Source of the DNA: Tetrapyrgos nigripes
Lineage: Eukaryota > Basidiomycota > Agaricomycetes > Agaricales > Campanellaceae
Direction: 5' to 3'
Length of the DNA: 64,000 bases
Assembly: GCA_013368315.1 (NCBI GenBank)
Contig: JAACJM010000001.1
Location: 1-64,000 of the forward strand
Part shown: positions 1 through 12,534 of the stretch, in pieces
Layout: each line of letters begins with the position of its first letter
Numbering within the stretch: the stretch's first letter is position 1
The notes under the pieces: model-generated
The model's input: only the letters and a program-made list of their open reading frames with translations
The model's database searches: none
What the model was told of the DNA's origin: nothing
Made by a program: the position numbers and the translations under genes

Positions 1-742
1 GAAATGAGGAAATACATCGGATGATTGGAGAATGAAGCGGTAAATGTGTACACCGAAATGAAATGGATTGATTGTTGCGAGATTGGAGGATGAAGCGTAT
101 TTAGCTATGGGTGTATTCAGTGCAAGAGCAAAAGCGCAGAACGGAAAAGGCTTCAAAAGAGGATATCAAGTTGAAACGTCCTCTCGTGGGTGAACTCGGT
201 GATTGAACTGTGCTGTGATTAATTGCTCTGTTGTACGATAGTGCTGTGTTACAATGCTCTTTCTATTTTCTGTATCGTTTGTATCTAGTAGGTTGTACTA
301 GTATTCAGTATACTCAGCTGCACATATATGCTGCTGGTCAGACGACGCCAGTCAGAAGCCCAGTCTCTAGTTAGCGTCAGCTCAGGAGGCGCTAGGTTTC
401 TGGCTGTAGGATACATCACGTTTCTGTGTAGATCAGAAAGTAATTGGGAAACCACTCGTATACATTGCCTTGAGAAACGTGACGATTCCTTGAAGTTTTA
501 TCACCGTAAGATACTTAACGGATTCTACCGAAGTGTAATCATCAAGTATACCAGCAAGTTTCTATTTCTTCCATACTTAGTGGTTCCTTTCAAGTCGAAA
601 ATGAGTTTGGATACATAAAAATGCTCGGTAGGTGGAAAACATAGCAAATCTCAAATCATTTATTAGCTGAATCTTCGTAATCGTATATTTCGGGTTTCCT
701 TTCAAACTTTCATCCACCTAACATTCATTCCTGCGCGGCGTG
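1..742. other. Intergenic region, no gene recognised
   Basis: Only short, unrelated open frames occur here and none reads like a conserved protein. I see no tRNA, terminal repeat or microsatellite worth naming. The right edge is defined by the start of a duplicated segment at 743. Confidence 0.5.
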
Positions 743-1449
743 GGACCATTAGTGAAGCGCGATCCCAAACCGGTTAAAAAGACTTGCCTCTATACTAGTA
801 TCATTGTGAGATTTGCTAGGAACATCTTGGCCACGAAACTCCCGAGGGCGTATGGTACGACATACATGATAGAAATCGCGGCATACATCGCTGAGCTCTA
901 GATCAAGATGACAGCAATGCCCATGAGGGAGAGTGAAGAGTTGCAGAACATAGAGGTCGTAGTTAGTTGAGCCATGCTCCGACATGACAAAGATAAGGGC
1001 TTTAGACTTTATTCCACTGACAGATGAGCAAGCTGGCGGTGAGAGGTGATAGCATTTGAGCAAATAGTGTGTTTTTCGGATCCGGAAAAGCACATCCTTT
1101 TAGCGACCGTCTAGTGCTATGGCAGGCCCGCTTGCCAAAGTACTACTAGTTAGCCGCCCCTCATACACGTATAACCCACTAGTCATAATTCGTATAAAAG
1201 TTCTTAAAGCCGCCCACTTTGATGCCTGTAAAGCGCCGCTATTAGTGAATTGTCCAATGAAAACAGTCAACAATTATACTCACCCAACTCATTAAACAAC
1301 CTCTCCCTGACCCTCTCCTCCTCTCCTCCTGGGGTGTGTTTTCTATCCTCTTCAATCACCTCTTCACCACCACAGTCGGAACTATGATTACTCCCACTGG
1401 CATATGGTGCAGCTTCTGCTTCGTGGATCCAATACCCAAATTGTCTTTG
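743..1449. repeat. Segmental duplication, copy 1 (partner 26617-27562)
   Basis: About 700 bp here match 26617-27562 nearly base for base, in the same orientation. Differences are a few substitutions, a small indel near 1145, and a 240-bp MITE present only in the other copy at 26775-27014. The similarity stops abruptly at both ends. The right part corresponds to the 3' end of the hypothetical gene at 27292-27913; the left part to the sequence downstream of that gene. The other copy is probably the source, because only there does the gene continue beyond the breakpoint. Confidence 0.85.
1179..1449 (-). pseudogene. 3' fragment of a duplicated hypothetical gene
   Basis: Inside duplication copy 1, the minus strand reads the last part of the protein encoded at 27292-27913. 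It includes the segment YWIHEAEAAPYASGSNHSS, the splice donor after the codons for NELG, and the short last exon ending in TAG. The N-terminal two thirds are missing because the duplicate ends at 1449, so this copy cannot encode the full protein. Function of the parent gene is unknown. Confidence 0.65.
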
Positions 1450-1824
1450 AAGTAATGCAACGGTGTGACGGCTCAGGGAACCACGGTCCGAGTAAGCGAT
1501 GGCTTTACAGATAAGATAAGTCGCAGAAGTCGACCTCTCCCTCTACTTGTACCATTCCATGCTAAGAATTCCCCTTTCTCAAAAAGTACTAGCTTTGTAA
1601 AAGGTGTAGCCAATCTACAGTCCCTACTGCTCTGCAAATAGAAGTGTTATTCTGTAATATCCTCGCTTCTTCTTATCCTTCGGCACCGATCAATGATGGC
1701 TGGAAGTTCATTTTTAGCCGGCAGAAGTGTCCCTTGACTTCAGACCACTACCAACTATGCGCACTCAGTTGGGGTATGCGCAGTCGCTCATTCCTCAAGT
1801 AGTGCTCGACGCGTCCGACACTGC

Positions 1825-4800
1825 ATGGTCTTTGCGCAAGGACTCCGCTCCGTATGGTTCTTTTTTCTCAAACATCATGCACTACCTCTCATGCGCATTT
1901 AACCGTCCAGTGTCTACACGAATACTATCCTTATCCCTCTCTACTGTGCTGCCATTTCAGTCGTCGCTCTTCTCTTGCATATTGTGTTCGTCTCGAAACC
2001 TGTCCAAAGATGGTTCGGAAAAAATTCGGATGAATCTGAACCACAAGCTGCTATACCTCTCCATGCCAGTCTCGTTGGGGAAGTGAGAGAACACATCAAG
2101 GAACACGGTGGTCTAGTCATCTTTTCGTATATGCTTGCAAGACTTGCGGGCTCGCTTGTCCTACTGGGACTTTCCATCACCTCTTTGGTTATTGACGAGG
2201 TCAAGAGATCGGGTCCTCAAGACCAGGATGACGCGTCCATCATGGGGAAGTGGGGCAGAAAACATCCCAGACACCGTTACGGGGCTCACTTTTCAAAACG
2301 GGAATGGTTAGAAGCGGCAATGTCCTTGACATACGTGAGTTCAGGGAACTCATATGACAACTTCTTATGACTCACTCTATTCTAGCTCTATACATCCCTG
2401 CTTGCTCTCATTTCGGTAGTAGCAAGGCCAAGGTGGAGTCGAGTCATAATTCGCCACCTGAATGCCGTCCTGGTCGCCACTTTTTTCGTCTACGTCTATC
2501 GAGACCTATATCCATTCGTGACATATACCTCGAGTCCTCTGGACAGACACGAAGGGTCTCTTCTGTGGGCCAAAATTGCTGTTCTTGGGTTCTCTGCAGT
2601 CCTTGTACCTTTGTTGATTCCTCGACAATATGTGCCTGTTGATCCTAAAGTGAGTGTTTCAGACGCCTATATCTGTACAACGTAGATCTCAATATGACTT
2701 TACATAGTACCCTATGGAAATACCAAATCCGGAGCAGACTGCATGTATTCTATCGATGGTCACCTACAGATTCCTTGACCCTCTTGTCTTCGCGGCCTAC
2801 AAAGTAAAACATTTGGCTTGGGATCAACTTCCTCCTCTCAATGATAATGATCAAGCACACGTCCTTAAAGAGAGGAGCTTCAAGGTACTATTTCGTTTTT
2901 CTCTTCTCTTCTCAACGCTTGCTCATTTTGCCATGCTAGCATCTGGATATCTACGCTGGCGCTCCAAGGAGACACATGTTCTTTGGTTTACTACACATAT
3001 TCCGTCGTGAATACATCGTTCTCGCTGTCTGCATCATTCTCCACGTCGCATCCAATTTTGCAGCACCTGTTGGTGTCAACAGATTGCTACGGCAAGTCGA
3101 TTTCAGATTCTTTTTGTATTTGCCGAGGGCTGAAAACCATGTAGCTATCTCGAACCTGGAGGCCAGGAGACGGCCATTCGTCCTTGGTTCTGGATCCTCT
3201 GGATCCTCCTTGGGCCCGTAGCAGGTACTTTCGCCATTCAATGGTATGTTTTTATCACTGTGAGTATTCTCAATGCCATTTATGAAGCAAATCTATGTTC
3301 TGACTTGACCTAAAATTCCAGACACGGACTCTCGTTCGTTGCCAAGCCATCATCACTCAACTCGTCTTTGAACATTCCCTCCGAATTCGGGTCAAAGCCG
3401 AAGCTCCCAGCTCCTCTGGAAACAGTGAACCAAACTCATCGACTGATACTCCGGATACCCTTTCCGTTGCTGGCGTCGAAGAGACGTCTGCCAGTTCATT
3501 GACCGAAGAGGAAACAATTCGTGCTAGCACCGCTAGCATTACCTCGAACACTGCCCAGTCCAAGGGGAAGAAGCAGGAGCAGAAGGGAGAAAAAGAGAAG
3601 GAACCAACTTCAGACTCGAGTAATCTGGTTGGGAAGATCAATAACCTGGTCACTACTGATCTTGAAAACATTATTGACGGAAGAGACTTTTTGTACGCCA
3701 TTGTCTACGTCCCGGTGCAGGTTGCTCTGTGTATTGCATTCTTGTATGTAGTCGTTGGCTGGAGGTACTGTCATTTTCTCGCCTTGTCTTTTGATTATGA
3801 TGCTTATCTTTCTCAACTTGTAAATACAGTGCATTCATTGGGCTTGCCGTCATGCTTATCATGTTTCCTGTGCCAGGTCTCATTGCTAAGCTGGTACAGG
3901 ACGTTCAACGTAGCCGTCTGAAGGTTACTGACGCACGGGTTCAGACAGTCACAGAGAGTGAGTGATGTTTCTGGCCGAGGTGTTTGACGTGTATTGAAAA
4001 CGTTACTATAGCTCTGAACGTCCTGCGTATGATCAAGCTGTTTGGTTGGGAACAAAAAATGCAAGGTAGAATTGCAGAAAAGAGGGAGGAAGAACTAGGA
4101 TGGATCTTTAAGAAGCAGATCTTGGAACTGATGAATGGGACTATCAAGTGCGATGCTGACGTTTCTCTCTGTTTTTCGCATCACTTAAATGATAGCTCAG
4201 CTTTGTGATTCCTCTCCTTACCATGATAGCAACCTATACAACCTAGTAAGTCATTAAAGCTGCTCTTTATCAACTTTTACTGACATTTTGCAATTAGTGT
4301 ATGTGTACTATCTATGCTGATAGCCATCCAGCCTCACTAACGATCCCATTAGACTTTGGTCATGAAGCAAGAATTGACTGCATCCGCAGTATTCAGCTCC
4401 ATGTCGGTATTCGACATGCTACGCGAGCAACTGCACATCATTTTCGACACGATTACCATGATAATGACTGGCAAAGTTTCTCTGGAGCGTGTATCCAGCT
4501 TCTTACGCGAGGTCAGTCAGATTTAAAGTGAAACAGAGCAACGCTGGATCTTACGATGACCTCATTTAGACCGAACTACTTGACAGATTCTCCGAGAAAG
4601 AAACAGACTCGAATTACTTCACGCCTGCTGATCAGAACCAAAGCGAGGAAATCGGCTTCCGAAATGCAACATTTACCTGGTCCAATGATGTGGATGGCTC
4701 CCTTACACCTTCCAAGCGCAAATTCCTCCTCAAGATTGAAGAAGAGCTGATCTTCCGGCAGGATTCTATCAACCTTGTCATTGGAGAAACTGGCTCTGGG

Positions 4801-7800
4801 AAAACATCATTGTTGATGGCTCTACTTTGTCTGTCTCTTTGTTGTTCAGGTCTTTCATCTTACTGACGAGTATTCTGTAGCCGAAATGCATTTCATTCCT
4901 TCCAGTCCAGATTCGTGGTACAATCTCCCTCGAGATAGTGGCGTAGCATATGCTGCTCAAGAGTCATGGGTTCTTAACGAGACCATCAAGGCGAGACACC
5001 ATCATTTTCTTCTTCCACGGGATTCTTACAGCTTTCCAGGAAAACATTCTCTTTGGAGCACCTTTCGACGAAGAACGGTACCGCAAAGTCATCCACCAAT
5101 GCGGACTGGAACGAGATCTTACTTTATTTGAAGCTGGAGATGCTACTGAGGTTGGCGAGAAGGGTTTGTGATATGCTTTTTCACACAAACCTCAAAAAAT
5201 GTCTGACGCTAGGTCCGGCAGGTCTCACGCTTTCAGGCGGACAAAAGGCAAGAATTACGCTGGCCAGAGCTGTATATTCTTCTGCCAAGATTCTTCTCTT
5301 GGACGATGTATTGGCAGCACTTGAGTATGCTCTAAGCATCTTCTGACAGTTCTTTTTCAACTGACTCCTTTTCCAGCGTGCACACCTCAAAATGGATCGT
5401 TGAGAAATGCTTTTGTGGTGATTTAGTGCAAGGAAGAACGATCATACTTGTGGTATGTTCAGTCAATCTCTATCACTCTGATGTGTATTCCAAGTGCATT
5501 TCAGACCCACAACGTTGCCCTCGCTCGCCCGATCGCTTCCTTTGTCGTTGCTATGAAAGATGGACGGATTGAGAGTCAAGGAACTGTTGCAGATGCTCTC
5601 CGTAAAGATCATGTTCTGTCAGCAGAAGCCAAGGAAAACGAACAGATCTTGAAGAGGAGTGATCAAGAAATCGATCATCACCCACCTTCAGATGACCCCA
5701 AAGGCGATGGGAAGCTCATTGCAGCGGAAGAAATTGAAGAGGGACACGTCAGTTGGCCTGCTGGTATGTTGCTACATTGGAGTACTTCAACCACGAAACT
5801 CATCACTCTCTTAGTGAAAATGTACTTTTCAGGACTGGGCGGAAGTTACCCTTGGATATTCTGCATCGCATGTGTTTTAGCATCCTTGATGGTCGAGTTG
5901 CTGAATACGAGTCAAACATATTTCCTTGGATACTGGACTACACAATACGATGAACGAGACGATCCTTCTGAAGTCCCTGTGGTTCTGTAAGCCGCAAAAA
6001 TCCGCTCACTTCATATGACATGTGGTACTGATCACCTATTTCTCAGCTACATTGGCATTTACGGTATCGAAAATTTCTCTTACATTTTTGACTGGTCCTA
6101 ATCCGCTTTCAGCTACCCTTCTTGCTTGTGCCGTCATCATCTACTGTTGCGGGTATATGGTCTATCTTTACGGAGGGATTCGTGCATCGCGGACACTGCA
6201 TAAACGCCTCGTTGAATCTGTTTTGGGAACTACTTTACGGTTGGTCAAATATCTCCGTCTTTGACAGATACTGACGATGATTTGCAGGTGGTTGGACACA
6301 ACTCCGACCTCTCGTATTATCGCAAGATGTACACAAGACATCCGAGCAGGTACATGATTCGTCTCTGTAGCATTAGACTACTTGATCGCTTACCTATCAT
6401 TGCTTCTCTTAGTGGATGGACCAATCCCGATGTGGCTCCAATGGGTCGCCGAACTCACCATGGTCATGATCGTCAAACTCTTCGCCGTCGTCCTCATCAC
6501 TCCTATCTTTTTCATTCCCGGTGTCCTCGTATTCGTCTTTGGAAGTATAACCGGTCAAATCTACATCAAAGCCCAACTCTCCGTCAAACGCGAAATGTCC
6601 AACGCTAAAGCTCCCGTTCTGGCTCACTTTGGAGCAGCAATTGCGGGATTGACGTCAATTAGGGCTTTTGGTGCTCAAAAAGCGTTTATGGAGGAATCGT
6701 TGAAAAGGATAGACAAGTTCTCGAGAGCCGCACGGACGTTTTTATAATCTGAATCGATGGGTTTCTGTGAGAATTACTGCGTTGGGAGCAATGTTCTCTG
6801 CTGGGCTGGCGGCATATTTGGTGTATTTCCGGGATCAAACTGCTGCGAATACGGGTTTCTCGTTGAATATGGCTGGTGAGTTTCTTGCCACACTCGCTGC
6901 TGGAGGAACATAATCTGAGTAGATTTCATCATCTAGTCGGATTTAGTTCGCTCATCCTTTGGTGGATTAGGAATTTGAACGAGTTTGAGGTTCAGGGTAG
7001 GGCTTTAGTCCATTTTTCGTTTAGGTCATCGTCTAATTAGTTTATTTTTTCAGGCAACAGTCTCGAGCGTATCCAAGGATACCTCAAGATAGAGCAAGAA
7101 CCAAAACCAGTTCCTGAAGGCGAACCACCAGCATATTGGCCCGCTAGTGGCGAAGTCCGCGTAGAGAATCTCTCCGCGAGGTATTCTGCTGATGGACCAA
7201 AAGTGCTCAAAAACGTATCGTTTACAATCAAGTCTGGGGAGAGAATTGGTGTCGGTGAGTAGAGGTGGCATCAATCCAACTATTTTAGCTGACTGGATGG
7301 TGGTTTTCCGAATGAAGTTGGAAGAACTGGTTCTGGAAAGGTATTGCGCTCACTGTTTAAAGTCTACTTATCTGTATCTCATCTCCTCTTGTCCTCGTAG
7401 AGCTCCCTCACCCTCTCCTTGCTAAGGTGTATCCTCACCGAGGGAAACGTGTATTACGACAGCCTTGAAACGAGCAAAATCAATCTCGATGCTCTACGGT
7501 CTAGTATCACCATCATCCCACAAGTGGTGAGTGTTCTCTGCTCAGTTGATGTTTTGGTCCTCACGTCCTCCCTCCCTTCTTCGCCAGCCCGAACTTCTCA
7601 GCGGCACTCTCCGTCAAAACCTCGACCCATTCGATCAATATGACGATGCCCTATTAAACGGCGCGCTTCGTGCAGCTGGATTGTTTTCTCTCCAAGAGCA
7701 GTCAGATGAGGATGGCGGAAAGTTATCTCTGGACAGTGCTATTTCGAGTGGAGGAAGTAATCTTTCGGTGGGGCAACGACAGATTTTAGCACTTGCTAGA

Positions 7801-8346
7801 GCAATTGTGAGAGGAAGTAAGTTGTTGATATTGGACGAAGGTGAGTATTTATCTGCTTACTTTAACTGTGTCACTTACCAACTGGCGATTTCCACCTGGG
7901 ATAGCAACATCTGCGATAGGTGGGTCAATAATTTCATCAAATTTCTTGCAGGACGCTGACACAACGAAGACTACAAAACCGACTCAATAATCCAATCTTC
8001 CCTTCGTAACGAGCTGAAAGGAGATGTTACACTGATCACGGTTGCTCACCGTTTGCAGACTATCATGGATGCTGACAAAATTGTAAGCAGTCTTTCTGAC
8101 TTCTCAGCTCTCCTTGACGCTGACATTCATTTATCCACGCTTAGATGGTCTTGGATGCTGGAGAAGTTGTGAGTCTAGTCTCAACCAATGCACTACTCAT
8201 GACTGAGATATGTTCGACAACAGCTCGAATTTGATAGTCCAAAAGCCCTGCTGCAGATTGAAGGAGGGAGACTGCGTTCCCTCGTTGATGAATCAAATGA
8301 CAGGGATATCCTGTACCAGATGGCGAATGCCAACGGGAAGGTTTGA
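1825..8346 (+). CDS. ABC transporter, subfamily C (MRP/bile-transporter type), multi-exon
   Basis: Full ABCC-type exporter expected in the vacuolar or plasma membrane, using ATP to move organic anions or conjugates. Spliced exons give an N-terminal hydrophobic region (about 1911-2640), TMD1 with the segment [13 protein letters not shown] (about 3650), and NBD1 with Walker A GETGSGKT (about 4786) and signature LSGGQKARI (about 5230). TMD2 (5830-6980) contains [14 protein letters not shown]2 has Walker A GRTGSGKSS (about 7310), signature LSVGQRQIL (about 7758) and Walker B LLILDEATSAID split by two introns. It ends with a TGA at 8344. More than 15 short introns are implied; one (4990-5031) appears to be GC-AG. 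The 5' end is uncertain: ATG 1825 with an intron at about 1856-1910 keeps frame, but an earlier start is possible. No internal lesion was seen, so the gene looks functional. The substrate cannot be told from sequence. Confidence 0.88.
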
Positions 8347-8795
8347 GTGGAGGGTCAAGCAGTTAAAATCTATACACCAGATTTAGAGAATGGACCTTGT
8401 TTGATCCACTTCGAGACTACGAGTTCGAGTGCACTTTGGATGAGGCACGTTGCAAATGTACAGAATTTCTATGTAAACGACTTGCTATTATGTAGGGCCG
8501 AAATCATTTTGTGGTCTGACAGCACAAGACCATACTCTCCCACTAGTCTGGATGCCTGCACCTGCACCTGACCAAAGCCTGCAAAGATTGAGAGAGCCAA
8601 GAGCGATAGGAATGCATATAGAGTCAGAAGCTTCTGAGTGAATATCGTAGGTGAGAAGGATAAGAGAGAGAGTGTGTGTGTGTAGAGGTCCTAAGAGGGA
8701 GGCCTGAGGGATGCGATGAGGGAGTGACCAGCACTTGCTGAAATTGTCCATCGCCTGTCTTCTCGACTGACTCTCTCATTTTCCTCATCATCTTC
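8347..8795. other. Intergenic region
   Basis: This lies between the ABC transporter stop and the 3' end of the gag relic. It contains a short GA/TG-rich stretch near 8665-8690 (GAGAGAGTGTGTGTGTG). No gene or terminal repeat was recognised. Confidence 0.4.
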
Positions 8796-9554
8796 TCACT
8801 CTGTGATACGTTGGGTTGCCCAATCTCCTCCTTTTTCTCCTGTGAAGAATGAGAGAAATAAGGATACTTTAGAGTCCTTGGTGGAGTATTTCACCTTGTT
8901 CTGATGTAGGTAGTTGTTGAACGAGGCTAACCATTGCTTCACCTCATCACATTCTCCAGTGAATGCGTCAGGTTTCCTTCCTTGTTCAGAAGTGCTATTA
9001 GAGTTGTTAGGCGCTACGTCGGACATGCCCAAGTTGTCTGGATCTGATGGGTCTGGAGAAGGAGAAGGGTTTAGACGATGAGGGGCTACAGATGGTCCTT
9101 CAGTAGACAGAATTATGGGAGAGGAAGGGTTGTTTAGTTCTAATGGATCAGGGGAAGGATTTTCAGGAGGGGTTGATGGGTTATTAGAAGATGGATCTGG
9201 TAAAGAATCTGATGCAGAAGACAGATTAGGTATAGAGGAAGATTCTGGGTTCGGTTGAGTGTTTGTGGGGGTAGATGTTCCCTGGTCTTGTTTGGTTTTG
9301 GAATCAATTATAGGATGAGCTTTTCGAATAGCAAGTTCTTGGTTGTGTGTTACAACTTCACACTCGATAGGACGGGATACAGGAAGCGTTTGGGTGTTGT
9401 ACCTGTTAATACAGGGCTGATTTTCACAGAATATATAGGGGTTTGAATTCTCCGAGTTATAATTACAGTCGAGAGTGGTTGGTTTGAAGAAGACGTGTGG
9501 ATGATCTGCACAGGGAAGATTTGGATCTGCAGATGTGGACTGTTGACTTGTCAT
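8796..9554 (-). pseudogene. Retrotransposon gag fragment
   Basis: The 252-codon frame starts with MTSQQSTSADPN. It is rich in Pro, Ser and Asn and ends in a segment typical of fungal LTR-retrotransposon gag proteins: DAFTGECDEVKQWLASFNNY, then a helical part ending GEKGGDWATQRITE. Gag proteins package the element RNA. The frame stops in the middle of the gag core. No zinc knuckle, protease or reverse transcriptase follows downstream on the minus strand, so this is a truncated relic. The LTR at 11425-11863 reads in the same orientation upstream, but the 1.9 kb between is long and other fragments intervene, so it may not belong to the same insertion. Assignment to Ty3/gypsy is likely but not proven. 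Confidence 0.6.
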
Positions 9555-10689
9555 ATACTGCTTCTACAATCTCTTAGGGCCTTCTCTTCTGCCCTTTGAA
9601 TCAGAATGAGGATTCAAAGATGAAGGAGGAAGGTGTGCTGTAGTTTGTAAGGAACGGAGGTCCTGTAGGTGTATTGTACTCTCTGAAGAACAGAGGTCCC
9701 GTAATCCTAACAAGAGTTTCCTCGGTGAGACACCGAGCATGGGGTCGAAGGCAAATGACTCAGCCAACAACTACCTTCCACTCAAGACAAGGTGTATAGT
9801 TTGGGGGTAGGGAGACACTAAAGCTCTCACAGTAGATCTAGAGAAACCAAATCTTCAAGGAAGAAACAAAAGAAGTATAATCGAAGTGAAGACGAGATGG
9901 AGTAGCACTTTGACTGGGCAAAGACTAGTTTGGATGGGTGATGACAGGTAAAAGGATGTAAAGGGTAGGTGACGGGAAGGATCGGAATGTGGTAGAGGAT
10001 GGGTAGAAGGTGAGAAGGATGATTATAGATGAGGGAGAGAGGATATGTGGGTGCCCTGTGGTGATACGCCAACAAATACACAAAATGAAACTGGGGATGG
10101 GCAGAAGTGAATGGTAATACACTGCTTGAGTAGGTGCAGCTACCTCTGAAGGCAAACTAAGCGCAAGACGAAGGTGAAAACAAAACTGGCTCAGAATTGA
10201 AGAAGACTTAGTACGCCTCTGCAAGGACTGCACAATATGACAAGTGACTATACGAACACACCTCCACAAGTACGGCACTATATGACAAGTGGAATGTTTG
10301 GTATGTAAAGACTGAGCACTGAGAAAACGAAGTTAAGCAGCTCAAGGGGTATGACACCTCCCACTGAAGAAGGACTGTAGATGACTGCTTTCCACAGGAA
10401 CAATACTCGTATTGCTGTTGCACTGTATCTGTATGAAGGCAGTTACAAGCGGTTGTTGTATGATAAGGTAATCAAAGTGTGCTTTTATAGTCAGCCACAT
10501 GATTAGCTAAGTACTATATAGTAGTTTACTATGGTCCATCAAGCCTCTGAGTCCATACGTGGTTCATAGGTAATCGTTGAGTGTTAGTAGGAGTCAGGGA
10601 TTGTAAGTACATGCTGAATGCATCATCAATCACAGTCCAGACGAGATATTTCTCGTCTGAGTAGTAAAATGAAGTCAGAAATCTGGTAA
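9555..10689. other. Repeat-derived region without a recognisable gene
   Basis: Short frames only. The sequence upstream of gag contains tandem-like pieces, for example two similar stretches with GACAAGTG and a preceding CACAATATG or CACTATATG at about 10230-10290. It probably belongs to the 5' leader of the retroelement. No coding function was seen. Confidence 0.35.
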
Positions 10690-11000
10690 ACGAACTGTTT
10701 TGTATAGTGACCTCATCCAAACAAAGGATAGTAAAGTCCAAGTGTGTTTTGATCAGCATGTTACCAACTGCGTTTATGGTAAAACTCTTGAGATTAAACT
10801 AAATGAAAGCTTTTGTCTTAAAGGGTACCCATTTGTGAGTCATTCTAGTGGACAAGCTAGACAATTCATAGGTTTGATTGTGTATATAGTGAGGTTGCAC
10901 TACTTCGATTAGAAGTGCGCAAAATGATGGGGTGCATGGCCAGGTGTTTACCTGCCGTATCATCGGTATCGAGGTCGAGGGTGACTCATATGTACGAGTA
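10690..11000 (+). repeat. Retroelement fragment, first of two copies
   Basis: About 280 bp here are repeated at 11890-12350 in the same orientation, including ATGATGGGGTGCATGGCCAG and GTGAGTCATTCTAGTGGACA. The second copy carries a MITE at 12041-12274 that this copy lacks, so this copy shows the empty site. The second copy leads directly into a copia RNase H end, so both are probably pieces of one copia-type element. Confidence 0.6.
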
Positions 11001-11424
11001 AACAGAAAGGATTACATCACCTGATTCCAATTTCCAAACCCAACAATGTGTGCAGATGAAGTTTTGATCATAGCTCCAAGGATCTGCCTGGATGCCTTCC
11101 ATGTGGCTACACCAGTACTCGGTGTGTGGTAGATTGAGTAGAAGGGGGAGAGGAGGTTGTTTGTAGTCAGGCGGGCTCTCAGGAGGTTCAAAGTGAATCC
11201 AAGAGAATGCGGTAGACAGGATGAAAAGAATGTATGAAGGGGAGGATGATTGTTGCTACACTGTTACTCGAAGTAGTATCTGCTAGCAATTGAAACATAT
11301 TCAAATTGCAGGGAGGGAGTACGACACTTGCAATATGAATGAATGGAGATAGAAAAGGGGAAGGAAATTTGAGAATAGAGATGAGCAAGATAGATGAGGA
11401 AGAGACTCAAGATGGTGAGGTGGG

Positions 11425-11863
11425 TGTAGGGGAGTTCATTCAAGTGTCAATAACAAACCACCCAAGTCACACAAAATGAGATCAATTGAGAGTAAAGAGA
11501 GATATAGAGAAACAAGAGTAAGCTGACTAGGCTCTACACTGCGTAGTAGTAGTATGGAGCGGAGATGAAGTGAATGAACTAAAGGACTAACTAGAATGTC
11601 TAGTGGTTTATATAGAAGAACAATGAATAAGTGATAGGAGAAATAGGAGAAACATAGGGAAAAGATAAGATTGATCAAATGGAAGATTGATTGATGGTTA
11701 TTATAAAGTTTGACAGGTTTTATAAGGTTCAAAGTCAGTAACATAAGGTTTAAAAGGTTTAAAAAGGTTTATCGAGGAAATGCAATAGACGAATGATCAG
11801 AAAATGGGTTCAATAATGAAGTAGAAGAAGAAGGAGGACAAAGAACTGTAGCAGTTCGTGACA
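11425..11863 (-). mobile_element. LTR of family A (degenerate edges)
   Basis: Reverse complement of the same LTR family found at 20804-21272, 23202-23680 and on this strand at 39299-39783. On the minus strand it begins TGTCACGAACTGCTACAG, contains a TATATAAACC box and ACTGCGTAGTAGTAG-like sequence, and ends near GTGTGACTTGGGTGGTT plus a variable tail. No matching 5-bp target duplication was found, so it may be the 5' LTR of a broken element, possibly the gag relic at 8796-9554, or a rearranged solo LTR. Confidence 0.7.
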
Positions 11864-12040
11864 CAAACTGGTTTGTCTAGCAACTAGACCCAAATGAAGG
11901 ATAGTATTGTCCAAGTGTGCTTCGATCAGCATGTTACCAACTGTGTTTATGGTAAAACTCTTGAGATTAAACTAAAGGATACCCGTTTGTGAGTCATTCT
12001 AGTGGACAAGCTAAACGATTCATAGGTTCAATTGCATATA

Positions 12041-12274
12041 CTAAGGGTCATGAAAAGTGACGGTCCTGTGACCTTACATGCATGTAAAGTTTTTGTTCAT
12101 CTTGAGCCCTTCACTTCGGTTCACCCTGAAGTTTTGGCCATAGAAACACCTTGCAGATGCCAAAGAACAATGGAGTAGAGCCTTGGCCCCAGCAGAGCTC
12201 AGTGAGGCTCAAGGTGAAGGAAAAATTTTACTGTGCTGAAAGTGTGGAAGACTGTCACTTTCTGTGACCATGAG
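12041..12274. mobile_element. Tc1/mariner-type MITE in TA target
   Basis: A 234-bp element flanked by TA on both sides (12039-12040 and 12275-12276). The related sequence at 10690-11000 lacks it, giving a direct empty-site comparison. The ends form imperfect inverted repeats: CTAAGGGTCATGAAAAGTGA at the left and CTCATGGTCACAGAAAGTGA read inward from the right. A second copy lies at 26775-27014. It has no coding capacity. The right-end repeat resembles the terminal repeat of the mariner element at 38701-41275. Confidence 0.85.
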
Positions 12275-12349
12275 TAAAGTGAGTTCACACTACTTCAATT
12301 AGAAGTGCACAAAATGATGGGGTGCATGGCCAGGGGTTTACCTGCCATA

Positions 12350-12534
12350 TCAACGAACTATCATTTTCTTTGGGAACAAGTCCAGTCAGAGGAACTAACC
12401 CTGAAATACATTCCTTCTGCTGACAATCTTGCTGATATATTCACAAAATCATCCCATACAAGAGCCAAATTCATACGCCTTTGTGGTCTACTAGGTCTTA
12501 CTTGAAGAGGAGATGGATTCCATGCGAGGAGGAG
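12350..12534 (+). pseudogene. Ty1/copia RNase H C-terminus and polypurine tract
   Basis: The frame reads YHFLWEQVQSEELTLKYIP followed by SADNLADIFTKS and GLLGLT, ending in TGA. This is the characteristic C-terminus of copia polyproteins, where RNase H ends just before the 3' LTR. It is followed by a purine-rich stretch (GCGAGGAGGAG), the expected polypurine tract, and then TGTTGGGGTATGACA at 12535, which looks like the start of the 3' LTR. Integrase and reverse transcriptase are absent upstream, so only the tail of the element survives. Confidence 0.75.

Noticed and set aside
743..1140. Minus-strand frame of 114 codons at 749-1093 as a gene
   Set aside because: In the duplicate at 26617 the same stretch is interrupted by a MITE and the frame is not maintained, so it is not under coding constraint.
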